This document shows, piece after piece, positions 40,924 through 49,712 of a DNA stretch of 61,388 nucleotides (position 1 is the stretch's first letter; each line of letters starts with the position of its first letter). The notes beneath the pieces were generated by a model. The model ran no database searches. It saw only the letters and a program-made list of their open reading frames with translations, and was not told the DNA's origin. The DNA is from CAZKEW01 sp964580435. Its GTDB lineage: Bacteria; Acidobacteriota; Aminicenantia; Aminicenantales; UBA8522. Position numbers and translations under genes: made by a program. The stretch is taken from positions 1 through 61,388 of the forward strand of contig CAZOKP010000006.1 of NCBI GenBank assembly GCA_964580435.1, read 5' to 3'.

Positions 40924-43527
40924 TTAACGGCCTCTATGCTTTTTTCTCCCCTTGGGGATCATAGACCTGGCCTGTTTCGTTCGAGGACCGGATGAACCTT
41001 GGGGCTGCTGATAATAGAGGGGCTGCTCCCTTCTCTGAGGAAGCTCTTCTTCGACCATAGGCTGGATAAGGAAAAGGTAGCGGATAGTTTCTTCCTCGAT
41101 GCGGTCCATCATCGCCTGGAACATATCGTAACTTTCTTTTTTATATTCTACCAGAGGATCCCTTTGCCCATATCCTCGGAGTCCGATGCCTTCCCTGAGG
41201 TAATCCATCCCCAGCAAGTGATCTTTCCATTGCGTGTCGATGATCTGGAGCATGATGATCCGCTCGAACTCCCGCATTCGCGGCGGGGTCAGGATCCTTT
41301 CCTTTTCCTCGTAAAGACTCTTGAGCGTCCCGACGATTTTTTCCTGCAGCGCGTCATAAGCGATGGTTTGCCAATCGATATTGAGCCCTTCGACATCAAG
41401 GCCGAACTGTGACCCGAGGGCCTTCTTTAGGGCCTCAACATCCCATTCCTCCGGGTCTTTGTCCTTATTCGCATAACTGTCCAGGTGCCAGTCGATGAGC
41501 GTCTCGATCAGTTCAAGCACATATGTTCTCATGTCCTTGCCTTCGAGAATCTCCTTGCGCATCGTGTAGATCGTCTGGCGCTGCTTGTTCATCACGTCGT
41601 CGTATTCCAGAAGGTGCTTGCGGACGGTGAAATTTTGACCCTCGACCTGTCTCTGGGCCCTTTCGATCGCCTTTGTCACCATGCGGTGTTCGATGGGCAC
41701 GCCATCACTCATGCCGATCCGGGCCATCATCCCCGAAATCCTGTCGCTCCCGAAGATGCGCATCAGGTCATCTTCGAGCGAAAGGTAGAAGCGCGAGGAA
41801 CCTGGGTCTCCCTGACGCCCGGCCCTTCCTCGGAGCTGGTTGTCGATCCGGCGCGCCTCGTGTCTTTCCGTGCCGCAGATGTGGAGCCCGCCCAGCCCCA
41901 CGACCTTTTCGTGTTCTTCCTGGGTGGTCTTCGCAGCCTCGCTGAAGGCCTTCTCCCGCTGTTCCTGGGTCGCTTTCTCGGCCTCGATTCCCCCTTTGCG
42001 CAGGATGTCTTTGACCAGGGATTCCGGGTTCCCGCCGAGAAGGATATCCACGCCACGCCCGGCCATGTTGGTGGCAATGGTCACGACGCCGATTCTTCCG
42101 GCCTGGGCAATGATCGCGGCCTCCATCTCATGGTACTTGGCGTTCAAGACGACGTGCTTGATGTTTCTCCGGCGGAGTAAGGCGCTAAGGTTTTCCGATT
42201 TTTCAATTGAGGTTGTCCCCACAAGGATGGGGCGGCCCTGTTTATTCAGTTCGATGATCTCGTTGACAGCGGCCTCCCATTTTTCCTTGGCCGTCCTGTA
42301 AATGACATCGGGATATTCATAACGGATCAGGAACTTATTGGTGGGAATTTCGACAACATCCAACTTATAGATGGCATGGAATTCGGTGGCCTCAGTGGCG
42401 GCTGTTCCCGTCATCCCGGCCAGTTTTCCATACATGCGGAAATAGTTCTGGAAGGTGATCGAGGCCAAAGTCTGGTATTCTTCCTCGATGCGCACGTTCT
42501 CCTTGGCTTCGAGAGCCTGGTGCAGACCGTCGCTGTAGCGGCGGCCCGGCATCAAGCGGCCGGTGAATTCGTCGACAATGATGACCTTGCCGTCTTTGAC
42601 CATGTAATCCACATCCCGCTTGAAGAGATGGTGAGCTCTGAGCGCCTGGTTGATATGATGGACGAGCTCCATATGGGCAAGGTCATAGAGGTTTGTCACG
42701 TTCAGGAATTTTTCCGCTTCGGTGACGCCGCCTTCAAGAATGGAGACCGTCCTTGTCTTTTCGTCCACCTGAAAATGCGCGTCCTTATGGAAGCGTCGGA
42801 CGAGCTTATCCAATTTGAAGTAGAGCGAAGTGGATTCATCCGTCGGGCCGGAAATGATCAGCGGGGTGCGGGCTTCGTCGATGAGGATGCTGTCCACCTC
42901 GTCGACGATGGCGTAATGATGTTCTCTCTGGACGAGGTCGGAAAGGCGGAATTTCATGTTGTCCCGGAGGTAGTCGAACCCGAACTCGTTATTGGTTCCG
43001 TAGGTGATATCGCAGCGATAGGCCGCTTTCCGATCGGCGTCGTTCATTTCGTGCTGGATCGTGCCGACCGTAAGGCCCAGAGAAGTGAAGATCGGCCCCA
43101 TCCATTCTGTGTCTCTTTTAGCCAGGTAGTCGTTGACCGTGACGATGTGGACGCCCTTTCCTTGAAGGGCGTTGAGGTAAGCGGGGAGGGTGGCGACCAG
43201 GGTTTTCCCCTCGCCCGTCTTCATCTCTGAGATCTTGCCCTGGTGGAGGACGATTCCGCCGATGAGCTGGACATCGAAATGGCGCATGCGGACGGTCCGG
43301 TGGGCCACCTCCCGGACCACGGCAAAGCTTTCGATGAGGAGGTCATCCAGACTGGCGCCCTGGCTTATTTTTTCCTTGAATTCGGCCGTCTTGGCCCGGA
43401 GCTCGTTATCCGAAAGTTTTTGGATGTGGGGCTCTAATTCGGTGATGGCAGCGGCAAAAGGCTGGAGCTTTTTCAGCGCTCTTTCATTTTCCGTGCCGAA
43501 GATTTTATAGAGAAGCCACTTTACCAT
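40924..43527 (-). CDS. secA: Preprotein translocase ATPase SecA
   Basis: An 867-residue motor of Sec protein export. DEAD-like motor 1: GEGKTLVATLPAYL (Walker A), VDEVDSILIDEART (Walker B region); preprotein cross-linking domain; motor 2 with NMAGRGVDILLGGN; helical wing and scaffold. The C-terminus ends basic (PKGRKKHRGR) and lacks the CxCx8CH zinc-binding SEC-C motif that binds SecB, so the SecB-independent form is likely. The gene begins 7 bases after its -10 box, implying a leaderless mRNA; no Shine-Dalgarno sequence is visible. Confidence 0.97.
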   Translation of the reverse strand: MVKWLLYKIFGTENERALKKLQPFAAAITELEPHIQKLSDNELRAKTAEFKEKISQGASLDDLLIESFAVVREVAHRTVRMRHFDVQLIGGIVLHQGKISEMKTGEGKTLVATLPAYLNALQGKGVHIVTVNDYLAKRDTEWMGPIFTSLGLTVGTIQHEMNDADRKAAYRCDITYGTNNEFGFDYLRDNMKFRLSDLVQREHHYAIVDEVDSILIDEARTPLIISGPTDESTSLYFKLDKLVRRFHKDAHFQVDEKTRTVSILEGGVTEAEKFLNVTNLYDLAHMELVHHINQALRAHHLFKRDVDYMVKDGKVIIVDEFTGRLMPGRRYSDGLHQALEAKENVRIEEEYQTLASITFQNYFRMYGKLAGMTGTAATEATEFHAIYKLDVVEIPTNKFLIRYEYPDVIYRTAKEKWEAAVNEIIELNKQGRPILVGTTSIEKSENLSALLRRRNIKHVVLNAKYHEMEAAIIAQAGRIGVVTIATNMAGRGVDILLGGNPESLVKDILRKGGIEAEKATQEQREKAFSEAAKTTQEEHEKVVGLGGLHICGTERHEARRIDNQLRGRAGRQGDPGSSRFYLSLEDDLMRIFGSDRISGMMARIGMSDGVPIEHRMVTKAIERAQRQVEGQNFTVRKHLLEYDDVMNKQRQTIYTMRKEILEGKDMRTYVLELIETLIDWHLDSYANKDKDPEEWDVEALKKALGSQFGLDVEGLNIDWQTIAYDALQEKIVGTLKSLYEEKERILTPPRMREFERIIMLQIIDTQWKDHLLGMDYLREGIGLRGYGQRDPLVEYKKESYDMFQAMMDRIEEETIRYLFLIQPMVEEELPQRREQPLYYQQPQGSSGPRTKQARSMIPKGRKKHRGR

Positions 43528-43534
43528 TTTCTAT

Positions 43535-43563
43535 TTATTAGCAGAAACCCCCTTTCTTGTCAA
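43535..43563 (-). promoter_or_regulatory. Promoter of secA, giving a leaderless transcript
   Basis: On the minus strand TTGACA (43558-43563, perfect), 17 bases, TAATAA (43535-43540), then ATAGAAA and the ATG (43527). With the usual 6-7 bases between -10 and +1, transcription starts at or 1 base before the start codon. Confidence 0.65.
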
Positions 43564-43566
43564 TTT

Positions 43567-43605
43567 AACGGGGAGGACGGTCCTGCGGGAGAACCGTCCC
43601 CCGTT
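43567..43605 (-). terminator. Terminator-like hairpin between the S46 peptidase and secA
   Basis: AACGGGG plus GGACGGT (43567-43581) pair with ACCGTCC plus CCCGTT (43593-43605), a stem of about 13 pairs with small bulges, 10 bases beyond the S46 stop and just upstream of the secA promoter. It lacks a U-run on the minus strand, like the hairpin after guaB. Confidence 0.5.
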
Positions 43606-43613
43606 CATTTATT

Positions 43614-45689
43614 TCATTTTTTCCCCAGGATCTCATTGACCAAAGAATCGGCCCCATAAACCTTAAGCAGAGCTTCGATGATTCCCTGGCAATGGACCAT
43701 GACAGAACGGGCGATCTCTTCCGTGTAAACGAAATTGTTGGGCAGGGATTGGATGTTTCCATCGAAGAGCACGCCCACCACTTCCCCTTTCCTGTTGACG
43801 ACAGGAGAGCCGGAATTTCCGCCGATGGAGTCCGCCGTAGCCACGAAGTTAAGAGGGACTTCGAGGTTAAGGCCTTGCTTTTTTTGGATAAAGCTCGGCG
43901 GAAGTTCATAGGGGGGCTTGTTGCCAAATTTTCTAGATTTTTCGTAAAGCCCTTTGAAAGTCGTCCGGAAGGGTATCTTCTTTCCCTCCTCGACGTAGCC
44001 TTTGACAACTCCGAAGCTCAGCCGCGGTGTGGATGTGGCATCCGGAGGGACAGACGTTCCTTTGAGCTTGAAGAGAGCCCTGGCGATCAGGGCGCCGTTT
44101 TTTGTCTCAACAGAGGTCACCTCATTTTCATATCTCGTCCTCAAACCTCTGGAGATGGGGTCAATGAGAAGGGCCAGCTTAATCATCGGATCTTCTGCTT
44201 GAAAGATGTCTTCGATTTTCGCCTGCATGTACTTTTTCCTGATCTCCAGGTCTTGGAGCTGTGTTTGGCTGACCAATTCCTTGGCCACGTCTTGAGGCGA
44301 GCCCTCTCCCAGGATCCGGCGCACTTCCCAAGTCTGGCCCAGTTCTTCCTTGAGCTGGGCCAAGGAATCGGTCAGTTTCAAAATCTCGAAATCATTGTAG
44401 ATGGGAGCAGGAGAGAGGAGGTTCCTTTCCAGGGAGGGCAGGTTGGGATCCCTAAATTCACGGAGGCGTTCGGGATTAGGTTTCTGTTTTTCTGCGGCCA
44501 GACGAACGAGGGTCCTGGCAACTCCGAAATATGTCGTGTTAAATCCCATCCCTCTCTCAAAATATATGTAGGGTTTATAAAAGGCGGCGTATCTTTTCTG
44601 GGCCTCGGCGATCTCATCCCAGGCTTGGGCATACTCCTTCTCCATAGCGGGGTCTTTTTTCAGGGCTTCTCTAAAGGCTTGCTCCTCGTTCGCCTTTTTC
44701 TCCATCAATTTCTTGTCCAGGAGTCCGGATTGATAACCTAGCTGAGCTTTGAGGCTGTTCTCGATCCCGAAAAGTGTCCGCAGAGCGACTCTGGCTTCCT
44801 CGGGCCCCTTTTTGCTGTATTCCTGGAGAAAAGCCCGGCGCCTTGTGTTGGAGCCGATAATGAATGGATAACTAACATCTCTTAAGAATTTGAGCTGCGA
44901 TAGGGTCAAGAGCCTTCCCGTAGAGCCGGGGTTTCCAGAAACGAAAATAAGGTCTCCCTCTTTGACCCCTTTGGCTGACCATTTGAGGTAGTCGGGCGTC
45001 TGGAGGGGTTTGCCGTTTTCATAAACACGGAATAAGCAAATGTCAAGGTCGTACCGGGGATAAGTAAAGTTATCCGGGTCGCCTCCGAAGAAGGCCATGG
45101 CGTACTCTGGAGCAAACACGAGTCTGATATCTGTATAGACTTTATATTTATAGAGATGATAGAGGCCCCCGGCATAGAGGCTGACGACAGAACAGCGAAG
45201 GCCTGTCTGCTCAGAGGATTCTTTTTCCAAAGAGGCGATGAATTTCTCTCTGGCTGCGGCGGCCTCAACGGGATTCAGCCCTGGTTTTTCGGTGGCTCGG
45301 ATACGCTCGGTGATATCCTCGATATCCTGAAGGACCAGAAATTCCAGGCTGGGGCAGGTGAGCTCTTCTTCCTTTGTCCGGGCATAAAATCCCGTCTTCA
45401 TCAGGTCTCTTTCTTTCGTGCTTAGGTTCTGAATGGCGCCCGATCCCACATGATGATTGGTGAGGACGAGGCCGTCAGGCGAAATAAAAGAGGCGGATGC
45501 GCCTCCTAGCCGTACCAAGGAGAGCTGGATATGCTTCAGCCAATCCGCGCCGAACGTGAAATTGTACTTAGCTTTGAGCACTTCAGCAGGCGGCATGTTG
45601 AAAGGCCACAGCCCCTCATCGGGATAGAGCGGGAGGAGCAGGGCTAAGAGCAGAATCGATGCAAGCGCATGCTTTATAAGTTTGAACAT
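43614..45689 (-). CDS. Exported S46 family serine peptidase (dipeptidyl-peptidase type)
   Basis: A 691-residue periplasmic peptidase of the DPP7/DPP11 (S46) family. Signal peptide to about residue 23 (ILLLALLLPLYPDEG). Catalytic features: LTNHHVGSGAIQ (His near 80), GGDPDNFTYPRYDLDICLFR (Asp region) and SIGGNSGSPVVNRKGEVVG (nucleophile Ser). S46 enzymes release dipeptides from peptide N-termini; specificity is not assigned. The start at 45689 has GGGAGGTCCT directly upstream. Confidence 0.93.
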   Translation of the reverse strand: MFKLIKHALASILLLALLLPLYPDEGLWPFNMPPAEVLKAKYNFTFGADWLKHIQLSLVRLGGASASFISPDGLVLTNHHVGSGAIQNLSTKERDLMKTGFYARTKEEELTCPSLEFLVLQDIEDITERIRATEKPGLNPVEAAAAREKFIASLEKESSEQTGLRCSVVSLYAGGLYHLYKYKVYTDIRLVFAPEYAMAFFGGDPDNFTYPRYDLDICLFRVYENGKPLQTPDYLKWSAKGVKEGDLIFVSGNPGSTGRLLTLSQLKFLRDVSYPFIIGSNTRRRAFLQEYSKKGPEEARVALRTLFGIENSLKAQLGYQSGLLDKKLMEKKANEEQAFREALKKDPAMEKEYAQAWDEIAEAQKRYAAFYKPYIYFERGMGFNTTYFGVARTLVRLAAEKQKPNPERLREFRDPNLPSLERNLLSPAPIYNDFEILKLTDSLAQLKEELGQTWEVRRILGEGSPQDVAKELVSQTQLQDLEIRKKYMQAKIEDIFQAEDPMIKLALLIDPISRGLRTRYENEVTSVETKNGALIARALFKLKGTSVPPDATSTPRLSFGVVKGYVEEGKKIPFRTTFKGLYEKSRKFGNKPPYELPPSFIQKKQGLNLEVPLNFVATADSIGGNSGSPVVNRKGEVVGVLFDGNIQSLPNNFVYTEEIARSVMVHCQGIIEALLKVYGADSLVNEILGKK

Positions 45690-45787
45690 AGGACCTCCCA
45701 GAAATAAAAATAAAGACAAATCTTAGCACACAGCTCTCCTGAAAAAAAGGGCGCAGCAGGCAAAAGCCTGTTAAGATTAGTAATTCT

Positions 45788-45808
45788 ATCGTTTTATGAT
45801 AAAATGAT
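45788..45808. promoter_or_regulatory. 21-bp palindrome over the feoAB promoter (possible iron-responsive operator)
   Basis: ATCGTTTTATGATAAAATGAT pairs with itself at 9 of 10 positions around a central G. It contains the likely -10 TATGAT (45795-45800; a TTAAGA lies 18 bases upstream). The AT-rich inverted repeat resembles Fur/DtxR-type operators in size and place, but which repressor binds is inference. Confidence 0.55.
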
Positions 45809-45843
45809 TGCCACTCCCGTTGGCATGAGCTAATAAGGAAACA

Positions 45844-46098
45844 GTGGAGCAAACGATGAATCTTTATCAGGCGCCGCGCAATAGACAGTTGAAGATTGTG
45901 TCCATTCTCGGAGGAGAAGGAATTCGCCGGAGGCTTTTCGCCCTGGGCTTCCATAAAGACGATCTTATCGAGGTGGATTCGCAGGCGATTCTGAAGGGCC
46001 CCCTTCTCGTCAAAAACCTCACTTCAGATATGAGCGTGGCGATAGGCCGTGGCATTGCGCTAAAGATCTTGGTCGAAATCGGGCCCGATGAAAAATAG
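45844..46098 (+). CDS. feoA: FeoA domain protein
   Basis: An 84-residue SH3-like FeoA protein: REQ-like start then RRLFALGFHKDDLIEVDSQA and GIALKILVEI. FeoA is a cytosolic helper of the ferrous iron transporter FeoB. The GTG at 45844 follows AAGGAAACA; the ATG at 45856 (GGAG upstream) is a shorter alternative. It overlaps feoB by 11 bases. Confidence 0.88.
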   Translation: MEQTMNLYQAPRNRQLKIVSILGGEGIRRRLFALGFHKDDLIEVDSQAILKGPLLVKNLTSDMSVAIGRGIALKILVEIGPDEK

Positions 46099-47532
46099 CT
46101 ATCCTGTTGTCATCTTTATCGGGCAGCCGAATTGTGGCAAAAGCACTCTGTTTAATGCCATAGCAGGCTATAAAGCCGAGACATCCAATTTCCCCGGCAC
46201 CACGGTCAAACACACCCACAGTTTGGTAAGCATTGAGGGCCGTTTCCTTAATGTCATTGACCTGCCGGGAACCTATTCCCTTAATCCTTCAGAACCTGCC
46301 GAAAAAGTTGTCCTGACTCATCTTTTTCAAGAAAGGCCCGACTTGATCATCAATGTGGCCGATGCTTCTACTTTGGGAAGGAGCCTCGAGCTGACTTTGG
46401 AGCTTCGTGAGCTTGAGTACCCCATGGTTGTGGCCCTGAACATGATTGACCTGGCCGAGAAGAAAGGCATTACTGTTGAATCTTCCAAGCTAGAAAAGAC
46501 ACTGGGGGTTAAAGTCATCCCGACTATTGCTACGCATGGCCGGGGGATTAAGGAACTTTTGGAGGCGGCTTTCCGCTGCTTGGATGAGGGCTGCCCCGTG
46601 TCTTCTGCCCGCTGGTCTAAGGATGTGGAGGAAGAAGTTGCGTATTTAGCTGAGAAAATTCCTGCCGATTTTTGTATCGTTGCTAATAGAAGGTTCACCG
46701 CCATCAAGCTGATTGAAGCAGGCCAACAGTTTTGCGGCGATTTCCTGGAGGATGTTGACCCTTCTCTCAAGAATATTGTTGACCAGGTCAAGGGGAATAT
46801 CGAGAAAAAACGGAGCGCTCCGGCTTATGAAGTGATTGCGGCTGAGAGACACCACCTCGCCCTGAAGATATCTGAGCAGAGCAGTCGAGTTCAGAGGGGG
46901 AGGCATCTGAGCTGGGATAAACGCTTAGACAGTATCCTGATGCACCCGGTTCTCGGATATCCTCTTTTAGCGGCTATTTTTTTAGCCTTCTTTTTCATCA
47001 TTTTTAAAATCGGGAACCCCCTGGAAGCTGCTCTCCTTCGGCCTTTTTCGAGCCTCAGGAGCTCCCTGTCCGGGATTCTCGGTTCCGGGTTGTCCTTTCA
47101 TCTTGCGGACGGTCTCCTTCAAGGAATCGGGGGAGGCGTCGCTATTGTCTTGCCCTATCTTCTCCCACTACTTTTTCTTATGGCTTTTTTGGAGGACCTG
47201 GGCTATCTGGCCCGGGCCGGCTTCCTGCTGGACACTTTCATGCACCGCATCGGGCTGCATGGAAAATCCGTATCTCCATTTATTCTCGGTTTTGGCTGCA
47301 ACGTTCCGGCCATTTTTTCCACCCGGACTCTGGAATCTCGGAGAGACCGGATTATCACGTCCTTGCTCATTCCGTTCATTCCCTGCTCAGCCAGGACGAC
47401 GATCATTCTTGCCCTCGTCGCCTTTTACCTGGGCCCGCTGTGGGCGCTTGGATTCTATGTTTTCAATATCCTGGTCGTGGCCGTCGTGGGCCGGGTTTTG
47501 ACGTTCTTCTTCAAGGCCCCCTCGCCAGGGCT
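46088..47532 (+). CDS. feoB: Ferrous iron transporter FeoB, 3' end lost in an assembly gap
   Basis: About 481 residues are present; full FeoB is usually 650-780. The N-terminal G domain has G1 GQPNCGKST (12-20), DLPGTYSLNP (G3) and NMIDLAEKKG (G4, NMID); the membrane domain begins near 290 with the gate regions (e.g. GFGCNVPAIFSTR, LIPFIPCSART). The frame runs into the N gap, so any reading through it into the opposite-strand genes is false. Confidence 0.95.
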
Positions 47533-47632
47533 NNNNNNNNNNNNNNNNNNNNNNNNNNNNNNNNNNNNNNNNNNNNNNNNNNNNNNNNNNNNNNNNNNNN
47601 NNNNNNNNNNNNNNNNNNNNNNNNNNNNNNNN
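47533..47632. other. Assembly gap of 100 N
   Basis: Exactly 100 undefined bases, the usual placeholder for unknown length. The true length must cover the end of feoB (about 170-300 codons) and the 3' end of the convergent acpS. Confidence 0.99.
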
Positions 47633-47938
47633 GTGCGAGACCGAAACATGGGCCCGGTCAAAGGGCCATTTTTGACCGGCTCTGAGCTCCAGGCGAGGCT
47701 TGCCCGAAGGCATGTTGACGAGCTCAATGTCTTTCCAAAGGACTCTCTTTCCCACCGCCTTGATAAAGGCTTCCTTGGCGGCGAAACGGGCGGCGAAGTT
47801 CTGATATTTGTTCCTTTTTTTAGAGCAGTAGGCGATTTCCACGGGAGTAAAGACTTTCTCCAGAAACCGGGGACTCTTTTCGGCCAGCTTCCTGACGCGC
47901 TCCACCTCGATGAAATCAATCCCGATGCCCGTGATCAT
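47633..47938 (-). CDS. acpS: Holo-[acyl-carrier-protein] synthase AcpS, 3' end lost in a gap
   Basis: About 102 residues of the ~125 expected. GIGIDFIEVERV (metal-binding Asp), FAARFAAKEAFIKAVG and KPRLELR fit AcpS, which loads phosphopantetheine from CoA onto ACP. The start overlaps the uvrC stop by 23 bases. Truncated by the gap, not a pseudogene. Confidence 0.92.
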
Positions 47939-49706
47939 TCTTTTCCTCCTTCAATAATCCGGCGGTCTTGCCCCCCACGATGGCCGAGAGTTCCTCGAGC
48001 GGGGCTCGCCTGATCTCGTCGAGACTTTGATACCAGGACAGCAAGGCTTTTCTCCGCTTTTCACCCAGGCCCCGGATGCCGCTGAGCTCCGAAGCAAAGC
48101 TCTTCTTTTCCCGGCGCTGCCGGTGGAAAGATATGGCAAATCGGTGAGCCTCGTCCCTGATGTATTGCAGAAGTCTCAAGGCAGGCGAGGTGCGGTCGAG
48201 TCGGATGCCCTCTTTTTTGCCACGGGTAAAGACGACCTCTTCTCTCTTGGCCAAGGAGACCAGCGGGAGACTCCCGAGTCCCAGGCGGCGGAGGGTTGTT
48301 TCTGCGGCATGAAGCTGTCCCTTGCCTCCGTCTACCAAGATGAGGTCAGGAAGCTTCCCCCTCTCGGCAAGGATTCGGGAATAACGCCTCTGGACAACTT
48401 CCTGGAGGCTGGCGACATCATTCGGTCCTGCCACCGTCTTGATCTTGTATTTTCTGTATTCATCATTTTTGGGACAGCCTCTCTCGAAGACGACAAGCGA
48501 CCCGACCGATTCGTCCCCGCCTGTATTGGATATATCGAAGCCCTCGATCCTGAGCGGGGGAGTCGCGAGACTGAGGATCCTACCCAGGTCTTCCAGGGAC
48601 AGAATTTCCTCTCCCTTTTTCCTGAGCAGGATCTCGGCGTTCCTGTTGGCCAGGTCGACCAGTTTCTTATCCTTTCCTTTCTGAGGCACCAAGATCCTGA
48701 CTTTTGCATTTTTCTGACGACGAAGACGTTCTTCGAGTTCCTCGATGGAGGAGGGAAGAGCCGGGAGCAAAATCTTTTTCGGAATATCTGCGCTTTTATT
48801 GTAAAAATCCCCAACGATCCGGGAAAGGAGTTTCTCAACGGAGATATCCTTGCTCTCCTGGATGGTCATTTGCTCGGCTTCACGGATTTTGCCTCCTCGC
48901 ATAATGAAAACATGAACGGAAACGCTCTTTTCTTCTCTGGCCAGCCCAAATATGTCCGCATCCTCGAGCAAAACAGAAATGACCTTCGGCCTGTCCCTGA
49001 TTTGTTCGATCGTGCGGATGAGGTCCCGCCAGCGGGCGGCCTGCTCGTAATCCTGGCGGCCTGCGCTTTCGGTCATTTTTTCATGGAGAACTTTCAGGAG
49101 CCTTTCGGTTTTCCCTTCCAGGAAGAGAACGGAATTCTCGACATTTTTATGGTATTCCGCCTCTCCTATATATCCGACGCAGGGGGCCGAGCAGAGCTTA
49201 AGGTCGTATTCCAGGCAAGGCCTTTTGCGCTTGCCGGGGATACTCTCCTCGCAGGCCCTGATTCCAAAATACTTATTCAGAAGATGGATGGTCTTGCGGG
49301 CTTGCGATGCCGGGCTGAACGGGCCGAAATACTTGGCTCCGTCTGTCTCGATTTTTCGGGTCAGAGAGACAGCCGGAAATTTCTCGGCCACGGTCAGTTT
49401 GAGATAGGGGAAACTCTTGTCGTCCTTGAGCCTGAGGTTGAATTTGGGCTGGTATCGCTGGACGAAATTGTTCTCTAAAAATGCCGCTTCTCTCTCGGAG
49501 CCGGTGAGGATAAAGTCGATGTCAGCCGTTTCGGAGATGATGTGGCTGACCTTGAAATCCGAGGTCGGCTGGAAGTAGGACCTAACCCTATCCTTTAGGG
49601 AGCGCGCCTTTCCGATATAGATGATCTCGCCGTTCTCGTTCTTGAAAAAGTAGATGCCCGCCTTATCAGGAAGAAGTTCGAGCTTTGTCTTGAGCGTGTC
49701 GTTCAT
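47916..49706 (-). CDS. uvrC: Excinuclease ABC subunit UvrC
   Basis: A 596-residue nuclease of nucleotide excision repair: GIY-YIG domain (GIYFFKNENGEIIYIGKA), Cys cluster and UvrB-binding UVR helix region (RLLKVLHEKMTESAGRQDYE), the RNase-H-like endonuclease domain (DLILVDGGKGQLHAA) and C-terminal HhH (LSGIRGLGEKRRKALL). Located 6 bases downstream of the uvrB stop, so probably on one transcript with uvrB and acpS. Confidence 0.97.
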   Translation of the reverse strand: MNDTLKTKLELLPDKAGIYFFKNENGEIIYIGKARSLKDRVRSYFQPTSDFKVSHIISETADIDFILTGSEREAAFLENNFVQRYQPKFNLRLKDDKSFPYLKLTVAEKFPAVSLTRKIETDGAKYFGPFSPASQARKTIHLLNKYFGIRACEESIPGKRKRPCLEYDLKLCSAPCVGYIGEAEYHKNVENSVLFLEGKTERLLKVLHEKMTESAGRQDYEQAARWRDLIRTIEQIRDRPKVISVLLEDADIFGLAREEKSVSVHVFIMRGGKIREAEQMTIQESKDISVEKLLSRIVGDFYNKSADIPKKILLPALPSSIEELEERLRRQKNAKVRILVPQKGKDKKLVDLANRNAEILLRKKGEEILSLEDLGRILSLATPPLRIEGFDISNTGGDESVGSLVVFERGCPKNDEYRKYKIKTVAGPNDVASLQEVVQRRYSRILAERGKLPDLILVDGGKGQLHAAETTLRRLGLGSLPLVSLAKREEVVFTRGKKEGIRLDRTSPALRLLQYIRDEAHRFAISFHRQRREKKSFASELSGIRGLGEKRRKALLSWYQSLDEIRRAPLEELSAIVGGKTAGLLKEEKNDHGHRD

Positions 49707-49712
49707 GGCCGA

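Noticed and set aside
46088..48013. A 641-codon protein spanning the first N gap
   Set aside because: It joins FeoB to antisense acpS/uvrC sequence through unknown bases and is an artefact.
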